Origin: Stereocaulon alpinum
Lineage: Eukaryota; Ascomycota; Lecanoromycetes; Lecanorales; Stereocaulaceae
Direction: 5' to 3'
DNA: 64,000 nucleotides
Assembly: GCA_018257865.1 (NCBI GenBank)
Contig: JAEUBA010000012.1
Location: forward strand, 372,001 to 436,000
The notes beneath the pieces are model-generated. The model had not been told where the DNA came from and ran no database searches. It worked only from the letters and a program-made list of their open reading frames with translations. Shown in pieces: positions 31,638-42,370 of the stretch (its first letter is position 1; every line of letters starts with the position of its first letter). The translations under genes were made by a program, and so were the position numbers.

Positions 31638-32317
31638 TCAATTACGCCCCTTAGGAAGGTTGTTAGCAGGTTTCCGTTTCTCCTTTCGAATCATCCATGA
31701 AGCATACCTCTAAGAAGCCTTGCATAAAGTCTTGAGGTAACCTTGCCGTGGGGTTTTCGGTTTCCCGGAAGTACTTCATGACATGTGAGATTTGCTTCCA
31801 ATAATTCAACGTTTCCTGTCGTCATTCTCTTATCAGCATCTGTGGTAGGAACCCCCTAATACGAAACCTAGGCTTGCCGTCTACCCGCTCTCTTCGTTGA
31901 AGACTGTGCCCAACTGCATTGACTCCTGACCATCCTAGACAGTAGAGCGTACCTGAAACTCCATATTGTTTTGCGTTATCAGCACGTCCACTACCGGAAG
32001 TTTATTGACATAACGATGTCTTTCGAACTCCTGCCGTACTTTCGTTCGAATCTTGGAGACTGGCATATTGAGAGAGTACATCTGCTGGATCTCGGGGGCC
32101 TAGCCGCAGAATTTCTGTCAGCACCAGAATAAATGAACTAAGGTGCTCAGGAAATACTGACAGATCTGAGCCATTGGCGGTATGCATAGATTACTCTCCG
32201 CCGCGCATCTTGCCAGTTCATTGCTGTAGTCAATTAGCCTTCACCCTTCTCCTACCACCGTGGTGAGTACTCACACGCGCGAGACCGCTGCGCAAGGTAG
32301 GTGGGATTAATCACCAT
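31638..32317 (-). CDS. NDUFA6: complex I subunit NDUFA6 (B14, LYR family)
   Basis: Accessory subunit of mitochondrial NADH:ubiquinone oxidoreductase, a LYR-fold protein that binds the mitochondrial acyl carrier protein. Five exons on the minus strand: 32317-32275, 32223-32162, 32099-31953, 31815-31708 and 31649-31638, 123 residues. Seen: AYRQWLRS (LYR-like motif with Tyr and Arg kept), APEIQQMYSLNMPVS, IRTKVRQEFERHRYV, YWKQISHVMKYF and a last GFLEGRN. The final coding exon is only 12 nt (three residues plus stop). The acceptor is preceded by a CTAAC branch site, which supports it. The gene is split across five small exons, so no single open frame reveals it. It shares a 271-base upstream region with BUD31; a poly-G run at 32344-32355 lies in that leader. 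Confidence 0.93.
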
Positions 32318-32588
32318 GATGGCGATGCCGTGGAAGGAGAAGAGGGGGGGGGGGGTTTGTGGTGGAAGCAATGCGGAGAGCAAGACGCCAGAGCGCTCTG
32401 ACGCTAGCGGCACAAGCCGACCGGAAAATGACACTGGGCCGGCCGTTGTTTTTGAGCCTCCAAATATGAGTTTCTTCACTACGATACTCACTAAGAAAGC
32501 CTACTATCAACGTGTCAAAGCTTAGATATAACCTCTCTCGCACTCTATCCAACTTGCTACAGCTTGTGATATCCACAGTTGCCGCGAC

Positions 32589-33093
32589 ATGCCTCCTATA
32601 CGCTCAGCCCGCAACCGCAAACCACCACCAGACGGATTCGACGATATCGAAGACACCCTGTTGGAATTTAGCAACAAGATGAAGGATGCGGAGAACGCTT
32701 CACATGAGGGCAAAAAACGACACGAGGTCTTGTGGCCAATATTTCAAATCAGTCATCAGCGTTTGTTCCCCCCTATCCCGCAAACACATAGCCATGCTTA
32801 CCTTTATGCTGTACACAGGCTCTCGATACATCTATGACCTATACTACGATAAAGAGGCAATATCAAAACAGCTATACGACTGGCTCCTCAAGAACGGTTA
32901 CGCAGACGGCAACCTTATCGCCAAGTGGAAGAAGCAGGGATATGAAAAGCTGTGTTGCCTACGGTGCATACAGACTAAAGAAACGAACTTCAATGCCACA
33001 TGCATATGTCGGGTACCACAAACACAGCTGAAAGAAAATCAGACCACCGAATGTGTCAGCTGTGGATGCCGGGGTTGTGCTTCAGCGGATTGA
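32589..33093 (+). CDS. BUD31: pre-mRNA splicing factor Bud31/Cwc14 (G10)
   Basis: Spliceosome component associated with the NineTeen/Bact complex. Two exons, 32589-32760 and 32819-33093, 148 residues, normal for the G10 family. Seen: DGFDDIEDTLLEFSNKM, WPIFQISHQRSRYIYDLYY across the intron (CAG C|GC), GYADGNLIAKWKKQGYEKL, and the zinc-binding Cys clusters LCCLRC, CICRVP and CVSCGCRGCAS at the end. The intron is 58 nt with GTTTGT as donor. Divergent from NDUFA6. Confidence 0.96.
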
Positions 33094-33319
33094 TCGCTAT
33101 CTTTAACGAGACCACGAATTTGCATGAGAAAAGGCGCGGGATTTGATTTGATCAAATTCGAAACGAAGAGCAAGGCGTTGAATGGCATAGGGGACAGAGG
33201 AATGCATTGTAGCCTATGGCATTCATATAGGACAGCTACATGGAGCAATTGCTAGCTTCGGAGAACTGTCCAGAGAGTTCGTTAGCCTTGAGGATTCCGT
33301 GTATTCCATATGCTCCCTG

Positions 33320-33944
33320 TCAGAAGTCATCCTCTGTGCTATCCTCTTCCAGTATCGTGTTTGGCGGTATTAGCCCGTTTCTTCCTTTCACCCGACCTTG
33401 CTTCGACCAGTCCCGTTCCACATACTCATCATTTGGCGTGATATCATTCATTGGCGGCCCTCCGACTCTGGGTTCGAATGTCGTTAGCGGCTCCTCCATC
33501 CTTCTCTGCTTATCTCTTCGGAACGAAGCCAATGTTCTCCCTCTTCGCTCCTCCGGCTGGCTCTTCAGATCCAATAGCGACAGCATGAAGCCCGAGACAT
33601 AATGCAGGCTTGTGCCAGTTAGAACACCGATGAGCACTGCGACGCCAAAGAAGATGTAGAGAGTCTGTTTCCCACGATCAGTGATTTGCGGGACCAAGCT
33701 TGAGGTTGGAGAGTGCTACCTCGAATTTCCCGAGAAAATGTATCGGGTACCAAAGAGCATAGAGCAGGTAGTGGCCCAGGTGTAGCAACGGCGCGGTGAT
33801 AATAGCCAGTATTGAGAAGAGCAGACTGAGGAGGTAGAGAATTGGGTAGACGATGTAGTAGAGGACCGTCAAGGCGACGGACAGATAGTCCATGACGGAA
33901 CTATTGATTTCATGATCACCTCTCACGTTTCTTGTGGAATTCAT
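33320..33944 (-). CDS. small fungal membrane protein, unknown
   Basis: Two exons on the minus strand, 33944-33720 and 33664-33320 (55-nt intron GTAGCA...CAG), give 189 residues; an internal Met (MDYLSVAL) at 33893 would give 172 and fits a membrane protein start equally well. Seen: an aromatic, leucine-rich segment LYYIVYPILYLLSLLFSILA followed by APLLHLGHYLLYALWYPIHFLG, then TLYIFFGVAVLIGVLTG, so two to three membrane spans, and a hydrophilic basic then acidic tail (ERRGRTL, NTILEEDSTEDDF). I do not recognise the family. It shares a 314-base upstream region with the AMPK beta gene. Confidence 0.75.
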
Positions 33945-34258
33945 GCGAGATATTAATATTACACCGCGTTACAAGTATTATTAATATTGCTGGTCTTGTG
34001 TCGATTGTGGACGGAATCACTCCGTTGGGAAAGGCGGCGGCGGACCAAACACGCCAGAGAAGCTAAGGTAGGTATCACTACTGTATCAGACTCCTTGAAG
34101 CTGCAGGACACAGGACACAGCCCCTCACATTATATGACCACCAACACAAAAGTGAACATTTGCTGTTTTTTTTCCTATTGGATCTTTTTGGAATATAAGA
34201 GAATGATGTTCAACTTTAAAGCGAAGTAAAAAAAGAAGAGATATTGTCCCGGGTCAAG

Positions 34259-35892
34259 ATGGGTCAACAATCGTCGAAGGCTGGGGAAGGGCAAGCTGCC
34301 AATCATTCATCAAACTCGTCGACCACGAATTCACGGAAAGAGCTTAAAAGCCCGCCGACTCGTAGTTCTAGGTCACACAATGCAACCGCAACCACCGCAA
34401 CCACCGCGCCTGCCGATAAAGCTTCCAACCTCGAAAACCACCCGAACACTCCATCATCGCCCTCACAACCACATCCTTACCCAACAGAAGACACCATGGG
34501 TACCGCCAGCTCCAAAGAGAAGTGGATAGAGGAACGTAAAAAGGAGAAGAGCAAGTCTGGCAGCAAGTCAACACCGGTTAGGGTCCCTCGCGGATCCGAT
34601 CCAAGACGGCAACGGGGTCCTGACTCGCAATTCGAACCCTCAGGCCCACCTCGCGATCCCAATTACATCCCCCATTCCAACCTCAACTTCCCCCCTCGTC
34701 TCCCGCTTCCAATAGAAGAAGAAGTCCATGTCCCCGGGTCTCCGCTGCTCGCAGCTCAAGACCTTTCTTCGTCATTACACGAGGAAGATGTCGACGGGCC
34801 GCTTCCTCGTCAACTATCTGCTATCAGTAGTACTACTCTTGATGATGATGCTCTGGGCGATGAGCTCCAGCCATATCCGTATGATCATCCCCCGAGAGGG
34901 ACAGTCTCAACATTGTTGCAATATCCCAATGAGCAAGGAGGAGATCGGGTCTATGTTACCGGAACGTTCATTAATTGGCAGAGGAAATTTCGCATGCACA
35001 GAGAGTAAGCTGTCTCCTCTTTGTTCTGTTTGGCGCCAATGTCCCAAGACATGTATCTACCCGTCTCCAATTATATGTTCCATACGCCATCACGTAGGAG
35101 ACATTTCGGCATTTGCCTTTCTCTTGTGGCGTTTATGTCTTTCAGGCAGAACCATTCACGCAACGTCAAGTAGGCACCAGGAATGCTGACAACATACTTG
35201 TCACAGCCCAAATACAGGAGTTCTTTCGACAGTCCTTCAACTCCCACCTGGGACGCATTATGTCAAATTTATTGTCGATGGGGAAATGCAGCTTTCCAGA
35301 GAACTACCTACGGCCGTGGATTATACGAACACCCTGGTCAATTACGTCGAAGTAAGCGCCGATGAGGCTTTCAAAGAGAAGCCAGACGACAGGAAGGTTC
35401 CTGAAGGCGTTCACCCGCCTCAGGTACTGCACCAAAACACCGAAGCAAGGGATCACGCCCCAGATTCCATGGCCAAAACCCAACTTGTTGAAGGAGAACA
35501 GCAAGCCGAGCCAGTCTTCTGGGGAAAAGAAGTACCTAAGTATCTGCACGATGTTGATCTCCCAGAACACTCAAAGCGCTACACACGCGCTGCTCGAGGT
35601 GTTACTGAATTTGCTACACCTCCTGGCTTGCCCCTATTCCTTGGCAAATCTATTTTGAACGGAACGACTCCCATGAAAGATGACAGCAGTGTCCTGAATA
35701 TGCCAAATCATACGGTTCTGAACCATCTCGCGACGAGTAGTATCAAGCAAGACGTCCTGGCGACGAGCATCACTACCCGTTACAAGCGGAAGGTAAACGT
35801 CGAGACGTCTTACCTAATTCTCATGTGATATACTCATTCGTCTTCAGTATGTCACTACCATTGTGTACAAGCCCACCGAAACGTCGGACTGA
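34259..35892 (+). CDS. GAL83: AMPK/Snf1 complex beta subunit (Gal83 type)
   Basis: Scaffold and glycogen-binding subunit of the Snf1/AMPK energy-sensing kinase. Exons: 34259-35004, an optional 24-nt exon 35146-35169, 35207-35792 and 35848-35892; 466 residues with the small exon, 458 without. Both joins keep frame. Seen: N-terminal MGQQSSK (N-myristoylation type), a disordered Ser/Thr region, a CBM48 domain (GGDRVYVTGTFINWQRKFRM, then LPPGTHYVKFIVDGEMQ), NTLVNYVEV, and the C-terminal association domain (LPLFLGKSILN, LNHLATSSIKQDVLATS, TRYKRKYVTTIVYKP). An internal in-frame ATG at 34496 again reads MGTASSK in a strong ACCATGG context. Expected partners, the kinase alpha and gamma subunits, are not in this window. 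Confidence 0.93.
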
Positions 35893-36177
35893 ATGAGTCC
35901 GAACGTCACGTCCAGATGAAAGCCATCCCTGGCATCAAGCCTACGACCTTCTCTTACGAGAACCACGATCGAGATGAGGACGCTTCGCGCTACGCAGCCC
36001 GGATTCTCCCACACGGCTAAAAGTCTTCTCAGCAGTTCCACGCATGATATATCAGTCATATTGTTGGAAAGTAATCCTTCTTGATAGAAATTCTCACCAC
36101 TGAGCACCAGTCTTTCGCTTGTATTCAATAGAAGGGTGATAGAGGAATTCCACTCCAGGGTCAAGCAAGATAGATAG

Positions 36178-37245
36178 TCAATCTCTCCATTTGACGAACA
36201 CCTCATCTGTTCTAAACCTCTGCGTGCACGTACTATCTTCCAACCTTGTCACCTCCCCGGTCCGATACGCCAACAATCCCGCATGAGCAATCATAATCCC
36301 ATTATCAATACAGAATCTCTCATCAGTAGCAAACACACTCCCTCCCCTGTCCCTCGCCATAATCCCCATCATCTCCTGCAACCGCTCATTACTCCCCACC
36401 CCACCCACAATCAACACCTGCCTACTCCCCACATGCGCCATAGCCCGTTCCGTAATCTCAACCAACATAGCAAACACAGTCTCCTGCAAACTAAAACACA
36501 GATCCTCCCTCGTCACCAGCTCCCCATTCGCCTCATCCCTCCACCCCTTCCCCGCTCCCTCCCTCTTCCCAGCCTCCAACTTCTCAGCAAGAATATCGAC
36601 ACTAGCCAAAATCCCACTAAAGGAGCAATCCATCCCCTTAACCGCATATGGCAAATCCACCAAACACCTCCCCAACTTCGCCATCTGCTCAATATTATAC
36701 CCCGGCGCCGGCTCATTGCTGATCCTCAACGTCCGCGCAAATCGATCCAGACAATTCCCCACTGCTATATCGAGCGCCTCCCCAAATATCCTATACCGCT
36801 GACTCGCATACGCGATCACTTGCGTGTTTCCTCCACTCACGTATAACACCACCGGATTGTTCGCGCCTGTTATCTCCCGCCCCATCTCTATATGTCCTAC
36901 ACAATGATTAACGCCCACCAATTCCTTCCCCCAGAGCAGAGCGAGTGTGCGTGCTGCTATAGCGACAGATTGGAGCGGGGCGCCCATTCCCGGTCCTTTG
37001 GTGTAGCATATGCAGTCTATGTCAGCGGGCGTGATGTTTGCTTCTTTGAGGGCTTGCTTTATTAGGTGGACGACCCAAGCTCGGTGGTGTTTGGCTGTGT
37101 CTTTGGGGAGGAAACCTTCGCCGGGGGGGGAGATGAAGGTGTGGCGGATGTTGGAGAGGATTCTTGCTGGGCCGGGGGGTTTGGGGTGGTGGATGAGGCC
37201 AACGCCGAGTTTGTTGGCGGAGCCTTCGAGGCCGAGGGATATCAT
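36178..37245 (-). CDS. KAE1: tRNA t6A37 synthase, KEOPS subunit Kae1
   Basis: Catalytic subunit of the KEOPS/EKC complex, which transfers threonylcarbamoyl to A37 of ANN-decoding tRNAs. One exon, 355 residues, typical of Kae1/OSGEP and without a mitochondrial presequence, so the cytosolic/nuclear paralogue. Seen: GLEGSANKLGVG at the N-terminus, TKGPGMGAPLQSV, the metal ligands in HCVGHIEMGR, VSGGNTQVI, ALDIAVGNCLDRFAR, CSFSGILAS, VGGVGSNERLQEMM, and FCIDNGIMIAHAG with the third metal ligand. All catalytic motifs are intact. Intergenic distance to the downstream AMPK beta 3' end is 285 bases (convergent). Confidence 0.96.
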   Translation of the reverse strand: MISLGLEGSANKLGVGLIHHPKPPGPARILSNIRHTFISPPGEGFLPKDTAKHHRAWVVHLIKQALKEANITPADIDCICYTKGPGMGAPLQSVAIAARTLALLWGKELVGVNHCVGHIEMGREITGANNPVVLYVSGGNTQVIAYASQRYRIFGEALDIAVGNCLDRFARTLRISNEPAPGYNIEQMAKLGRCLVDLPYAVKGMDCSFSGILASVDILAEKLEAGKREGAGKGWRDEANGELVTREDLCFSLQETVFAMLVEITERAMAHVGSRQVLIVGGVGSNERLQEMMGIMARDRGGSVFATDERFCIDNGIMIAHAGLLAYRTGEVTRLEDSTCTQRFRTDEVFVKWRD

Positions 37246-37997
37246 GTTTGAGGTGGGGAGGTGGGAGGTGTTGGTGGAAGGTGTTTGCAGAGAGATGGTT
37301 TGTTCAGTGGGTCGGGAGGCTCAGATTAAATTTTCCATATTCCCTACAACATGCAAGCAGAGACTACAACTTCTAGTGAAACGACTCAACGATAGGGAAA
37401 CCATGAATGGCTAGGGTTTCTGGTAAGACAGCCCTTATCACAGCCTTGTCTGTTGTACAGGGGGTTTGAACGCTCTTTTCTGAAACGCAATTACGACACA
37501 TTGCAGGCTCTAGGACTCTTTGACGCACCAATTGTGCATAGCGAGATGGTTCCGAATTAGTGAAATATGCTTTGCTTTTTCTGAAATGGGGGACTGTGCC
37601 CATCAATTTGGCTGATTATCGTGGGAAGTCTACCTTCGCCAATGCTGATACATAAAGATCTTAATTGAAAACGTCGTCAACTGAAAGTATATGGGGTACC
37701 TGCTCCTTCGTGAGGTGGGAGGGGTTCCTCCTTCCTGGAGTATCTTTGGCTTCCCTCCAAACAAAACTGAAAACATCGCCCACCATTTTCTTCGTCCATC
37801 CACGACAAATAATGAAAATCTCCTCTCACACACACTAACACAACATGAAACCAACCCGCCTTGAGGAGCCCACACCACATAACTGACCCTTCTGCATATC
37901 GCCATAATGCTCATCACCCAACTCATCCCGAAAAATAAGCATGATCGCCGTTATATAGGCGTATCACATGCTTCCGTGATATCGCTGTCCGTCATGA
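37246..37997. other. spacer upstream of KAE1
   Basis: About 750 bases; holds the KAE1 promoter and the 3' end of the next minus-strand gene. Nothing else recognised. Confidence 0.45.
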
Positions 37998-39496
37998 TCA
38001 AGTCATCTCGTAATACTGGCCATGGGTTGATGCAAAGATAGGCTGTGTATGGATTGTGCCGTCGGGAAGCATAACGGTATGCCGCGCTGGTTTGTGCTCT
38101 GGTTCAGGAGATTTTGCTGTCAGCCAGTGGACAATGAAGGTGCTCCAGGTTACTATGTCCCATTAGCAATCAACGACAAAGGAGAGAAGAGCATCGAGGC
38201 ATTTACAGTCAATGGTGCAAGTTGTATAACATAGCCAGCTCAACTCGTGACCGTGAGTCACAATCACGAGACCCAGATTGACAATTGTTGGGACGATGAT
38301 TGCCACGGCACCAATGGTAGACTTGACAACCATGAATAGAAGTAGATTCTCTGGCGATGGAAATACCATCATTCTGTTCAGTGGGATGGTGGACTTGAGA
38401 ACAGCGTACATCTTCTTCCAGGTCTGCGCGCGGATATTGCGAATGTTTAATCTGCAAAAGACTGCAGTGATTAAGAAATTGATCCCGATATTGTATGTGA
38501 GTAGGGCGATCGTGGCTTTGGCTGGTAGACCGATACGACATTTGTCATCAGTGTTGGAGACTGAGGCAACAGGGTCCATGAAGGCGAACGCTGCAATAGT
38601 TCCGAATCCTCCTAAAACGACTGCGACGCTGATGCATGAAAGGACGTCTTTGTGTCTTGGTATCCTGTGAGCACGGAGTTGGTGTAATCGTTCGACTAAG
38701 AAGAGATTCACAAATGTCTTATGTCCGAGATAGGAAACTAAGCACAGGTCGATTGCTGCTTTGCAGACGTTGTGGGTCGTGAAATCCCAGCCCGCGATGA
38801 GTATGCTAGCTGACAGCACAAAGCACATGGCACAGAGATATACGATCACTGTAAGCCCTCGGATCATGTTGATCTCCACATAGTTATTGAGCCCCAGGGT
38901 CTTGAGCCGGACAGCTGGTGGAATGTGATCAGTACGAGAAATCAAGCTTGGGTGGGACTTCTCAACACAGGATTCAAAGACATACCAAGCAAACTGGAGA
39001 CGATGATTAGGGACACCAAGCCGAAGGCGGTGTATATCACGTTTCCATACCGGAAGGGACTGGTGTGAGGATTCTCATCGTCATTCAAAGCTATACTCGC
39101 AAAGTCAGCTAACCCTCATCAAGTTGCTTGCAGATAAATGCATGCCTCGGATGAAAACGTGGTTGGTCAAGTCCTGGATGTACGAATTGATTGTGTTGAG
39201 AGCTGCACCGATCAGGAATGGGATTCGATGGTATATATTTTTTTATATGAGGAGTGAACAAACCTTGCATGTTGGTGTTGGTGTTGGCGGTGGTTTTAGC
39301 GCCGTAATTTCCTGCATCTCCGCGGGCTACGAGATTTGTCAGTGTTGAGGAAGTGAGGCCGCTTAAAAGGGATGTTACCTTGCTGGCCGGAACTCTTGAT
39401 GGGATCAGTGCTATGATCAAGAAGCTGGCTCATGACGAGAAATATATGGCCCAGAAAGCTGATGAGATAGAGCGTGAGGCAAGGAATACTCGTCAT
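37998..39496 (-). CDS. 7TM-like membrane protein, unknown receptor-like
   Basis: Five exons on the minus strand: 39496-39379, 39326-39264, 39090-38986, 38914-38207 and 38152-37998, 382 residues; all four introns keep phase. Seen: a hydrophobic N-terminus (MTSIPCLTLYLISFLGHIFL), possibly a signal sequence, a hydrophilic stretch, then about seven membrane segments, among them NVIYTAFGLVSLIIVSSLL, LTVIVYLCAMCFVLSASIL, VAVVLGGFGTIAAFAFM, IALLTYNIGINFLITAVF and VGAVAIIVPTI-like helices, and a polar tail containing SPEPEHKPARH. The layout resembles a fungal seven-helix receptor-like protein of unknown ligand. No Pth11 CFEM, opsin Lys or Ste2/Ste3 signature was noticed. The whole call comes from splicing and hydropathy. 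Confidence 0.75.
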
Positions 39497-40669
39497 CGTG
39501 GTGGTCTGATCCGTCTCCTTCTGGCTGTTATGACCTAATAGTGTGGGTGAATGCCGGTCTTGGAAAGTACTCTCAGCACGCTTACTGCAGTGGGTATAGT
39601 AGGTGTATTGATAATTTGAGTAACAAGAGCTCACAAGGGATGTATGTGTTTGTGCCGGACGGTAATGTAGTTATTGTTGGTAGTAACAAAGCAACCGGAC
39701 AAGTATGTGAGGTGGGATGAAAAAGGGAACCTGAAAGTGACCGGTTGATCGTGGGACTAGCGTGGATTTTCGGGATAGAGTATGAAACTCTTCAGGGGCA
39801 TATCACCGAGCCTATATGCAAATGCTTTACCCCGCGGAGCAAGAGCATTCACACATAGTTGAGTCCAGTAGCTCTTCGAGGCAGCTACTTGACATAGAAG
39901 CCAGCCTTTAGGTGGAGAGTTGCGACGGCAACGAGCTGTGCACAATGAGGCAGGCTTCAACCTTTCGATCTCATGAGACTAGTCGAGATCGATCGAACTA
40001 CACAACCCAGGCCTTATGATCAGGTGGCAGGTTCCTATGGAACGATAAACATGCTCTCGAGCCCCTAACAATCAATATCGAGAGTGTCATCGCCTAAGCC
40101 AACGCACCCGCTCAGCTTGTATTGATCGACCATTTGCTGCTTCCCGGCATAATTTGATTGGAGGACATATCAATCCTTGATCAGAACGGTAGGACGGAGC
40201 TCAAGCCGGGTCTCGCTCGAATGTTAGGTATCACAAGCCATCAAGTCATCAGAACAGAAGCAGTGCTAAGATTGAGGAGACACAATTCAATTTCTTTTCA
40301 CCGCTGTACCACACAAAAGTGGGTCTTGGCTCTATTTCTAAAAGGAAAGCGTGTCTAGGTAACGACAGAATGCAGGAAACTAGTTCATAGACCGCTGGAA
40401 AAAGCGTGAGACTGTCTCAAGGTCCTAATAGACTCATAGCAATCAGCACGGCAATGATTCCTGTCGCATGTACTACCAAGTGAACTTCAAGCTGCCTCAG
40501 CTTGATAGAGATGGCCAAAGAAGTGAAGTTATCTTTTGCCTTTTACAATCTTAGTGAGTCAGCCTTCCGGCCTTGGCGCTCTTCGTATGCCCTAAACCTA
40601 TGCTTCGAAAGCACCTCTGCCTCGAATTCGGTTCCTACAAACGATACATCTCTTTCATACACTGCGATC
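39497..40669. other. intergenic, divergent promoters
   Basis: About 1.2 kb between two divergent genes. No gene recognised. The 40502-40669 stretch is open in the KIN17 frame but poorly conserved in style, so it was treated as 5' leader. Confidence 0.45.
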
Positions 40670-41665
40670 ATGCCTAAAGCTGAAGTCGGCTCGACAAAGT
40701 ACCTCAACAATAAGCTAAAGTCCAAAGGATTACAGAGACTACGATGGTACTGTCAAGTCTGCGAGAAACAATGCAGAGATGAAAACGGCTTCAAGTGCCA
40801 CGTCGCCAGCGAGAGCCATACAAGGCAGATGCAAGTCATCGGGGAAACGGGCGCGAACAAGGTCATTAGCGACTACAGCCAACAGTTCCAACGTGACTTC
40901 CTTCAGCTTCTACGTACCTCTCACAACACAAAGGGCGTCCAAATCAACCACTTCTACCAGCAGTATATTGCAGATAAGAACCATGTGCACATGAACGCTA
41001 CACGATGGCCCAGTCTTACGGAGTTTGCGAAACATTTGGGCAGAGAAGGGATATGTCGCGTAGAAGACAGCGAGGAAAAGGGACTCCACATCGCCTGGAT
41101 CGATAACTCGCCGGAGGCTTTGAGGAGACAAGAGGCTATCAGGAAAAAGGAGAGACAAGACAAGGGCGATGAAGAGAGGGAGCAACGACTTATCAGGCAC
41201 CAGATCGAGAGGGCGCGCCTGGACGCTGAGGCAAAAGCCAGAGGGGAAGGCGAGGACGATGCAGGGGAACTCAAGAGAGGAGGGGAGAAGATCAAGCTCA
41301 GCTTTGGAGCGAAGCCCAAGGAGAACAAAGATTCGTCGCCGCCAGCTACGGACGAAAAAGCTGATAGCGAAGGGCTAGAGAAGTCAGAAAAGGAAGACTC
41401 AAAGTCCGTATCGCCACCCACAGGAGTCCCAACGCCTCCACCAGAAAAGGCCTCACTAAAGATGGGCCTCGGCATGAACGACAAGCCCAAGAACATCTTC
41501 GCGTCAAAAAAGAACGCACTCGGTTCGAAGGGGCCTGGGAAAGAAGCGCCCAAGAAGCCTATGAGCGAGGCAGAGAGGATCATGAAGGAGGAAATTGAGC
41601 GGAAACGGATGAGAGAAGCCAGTGGGGGCCCTGGGCTCAACTCGAAGAGGCCACGACTTGGTTAG
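40670..41665 (+). CDS. KIN17: DNA/RNA-binding protein Kin17
   Basis: Nuclear zinc-finger protein linked to replication, repair and splicing complexes. 331 residues, one exon, starting MPKAEVGSTKYLNNK, the family's usual start; the open frame runs upstream to 40502, but that part does not resemble the family. Seen: a C2H2 finger (CQVCEKQC then GFKCHVASESH, about residues 28-50), the winged-helix domain with LRTSHNTKGVQINHFYQQYI and TRWPSLTEFAKHLGREG, a DxxEKGLHIAWID segment, a charged coiled coil and a KIKLSFG motif. The C-terminus is Lys/Ser-rich. The C-terminal KOW-like region of metazoan KIN is absent, as in other fungi. Confidence 0.94.
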   Translation: MPKAEVGSTKYLNNKLKSKGLQRLRWYCQVCEKQCRDENGFKCHVASESHTRQMQVIGETGANKVISDYSQQFQRDFLQLLRTSHNTKGVQINHFYQQYIADKNHVHMNATRWPSLTEFAKHLGREGICRVEDSEEKGLHIAWIDNSPEALRRQEAIRKKERQDKGDEEREQRLIRHQIERARLDAEAKARGEGEDDAGELKRGGEKIKLSFGAKPKENKDSSPPATDEKADSEGLEKSEKEDSKSVSPPTGVPTPPPEKASLKMGLGMNDKPKNIFASKKNALGSKGPGKEAPKKPMSEAERIMKEEIERKRMREASGGPGLNSKRPRLG

Positions 41666-42370
41666 GAGATATGCTACCAATGTTTATGATATGCATGATG
41701 AAAGCGTGGTGTTTGGGTGTGTTATACATAGGATATGCCTAGTTGGCTGTGTTATCTGTATAGTAAGTGCCGGCTGGCACTGGGTATACTAGATAGAATC
41801 GATATCTTCCGGCTACTTCAGACGACCCCATTCTCGAGCCACAGACTTGCATTCAAAGCTAGCAACATCTCCTAATGCTTGATCTCACCTAAAAGCTCAA
41901 AAGGTGAGACTCTCCACCTCTAGTCTTGGTTTCTCTGACCAGAGGGCGAAAAGTGTCCCTCCTGCTTCGACTTCCAAACACTCTCTTCAGCTTCTTGCTG
42001 GGGTGCTTGCGCCTTGAGACTGATGACCGGACCGCGTGAATCGGGTGAGTGGTAGAAGAATTCACCCTCGCAAGGCTCCAACATCGTGGTGCAAAGGATG
42101 TGATCAAGGATGCCTGTCGACGATTGACTTTTGTTAAGCAGCTTCGCTCATGCGTGCACAACCTTCGCTTTCGCTAGAGACGCAATATTGATCAGAGTAC
42201 CGTTCGAGCCGTTGTGAGCGTCAAGCTGGCTGAATGAGCTTGCAACTATGTCCAAAACGCTCTGATCTGAAGCGGAGTGGAACTCTATCAATCTGAAACA
42301 TGGATGTAGATTGTCTGATTTGCGCGCCTGTTCGATGTCGCTGTACAGCGTGCTCATCAGTAGCATCGCA
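41666..42370. other. convergent 3' intergenic region
   Basis: 705 bases between KIN17 and PBN1 stops. Minus-strand frames at 41889-42161 and 42148-42456 are not supported by any family resemblance. Confidence 0.45.

Noticed and set aside
33460..33490. GGTTCGAATGT resembling a tRNA T-arm
   Set aside because: It lies inside the coding exon of the minus-strand membrane protein, and no acceptor or anticodon stem can be built around it.
36283..36846. A 187-residue open frame on the plus strand opposite KAE1
   Set aside because: It is the mirror of KAE1 codon bias: a His/Pro/Asn-rich shadow with no family resemblance, while the minus frame has all Kae1 motifs.
40954..41640. A 228-residue open frame antisense to KIN17
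   Set aside because: Ser/Phe/Leu-rich shadow of the Glu/Lys-rich KIN17 tail; the plus frame contains the zinc finger and winged helix.
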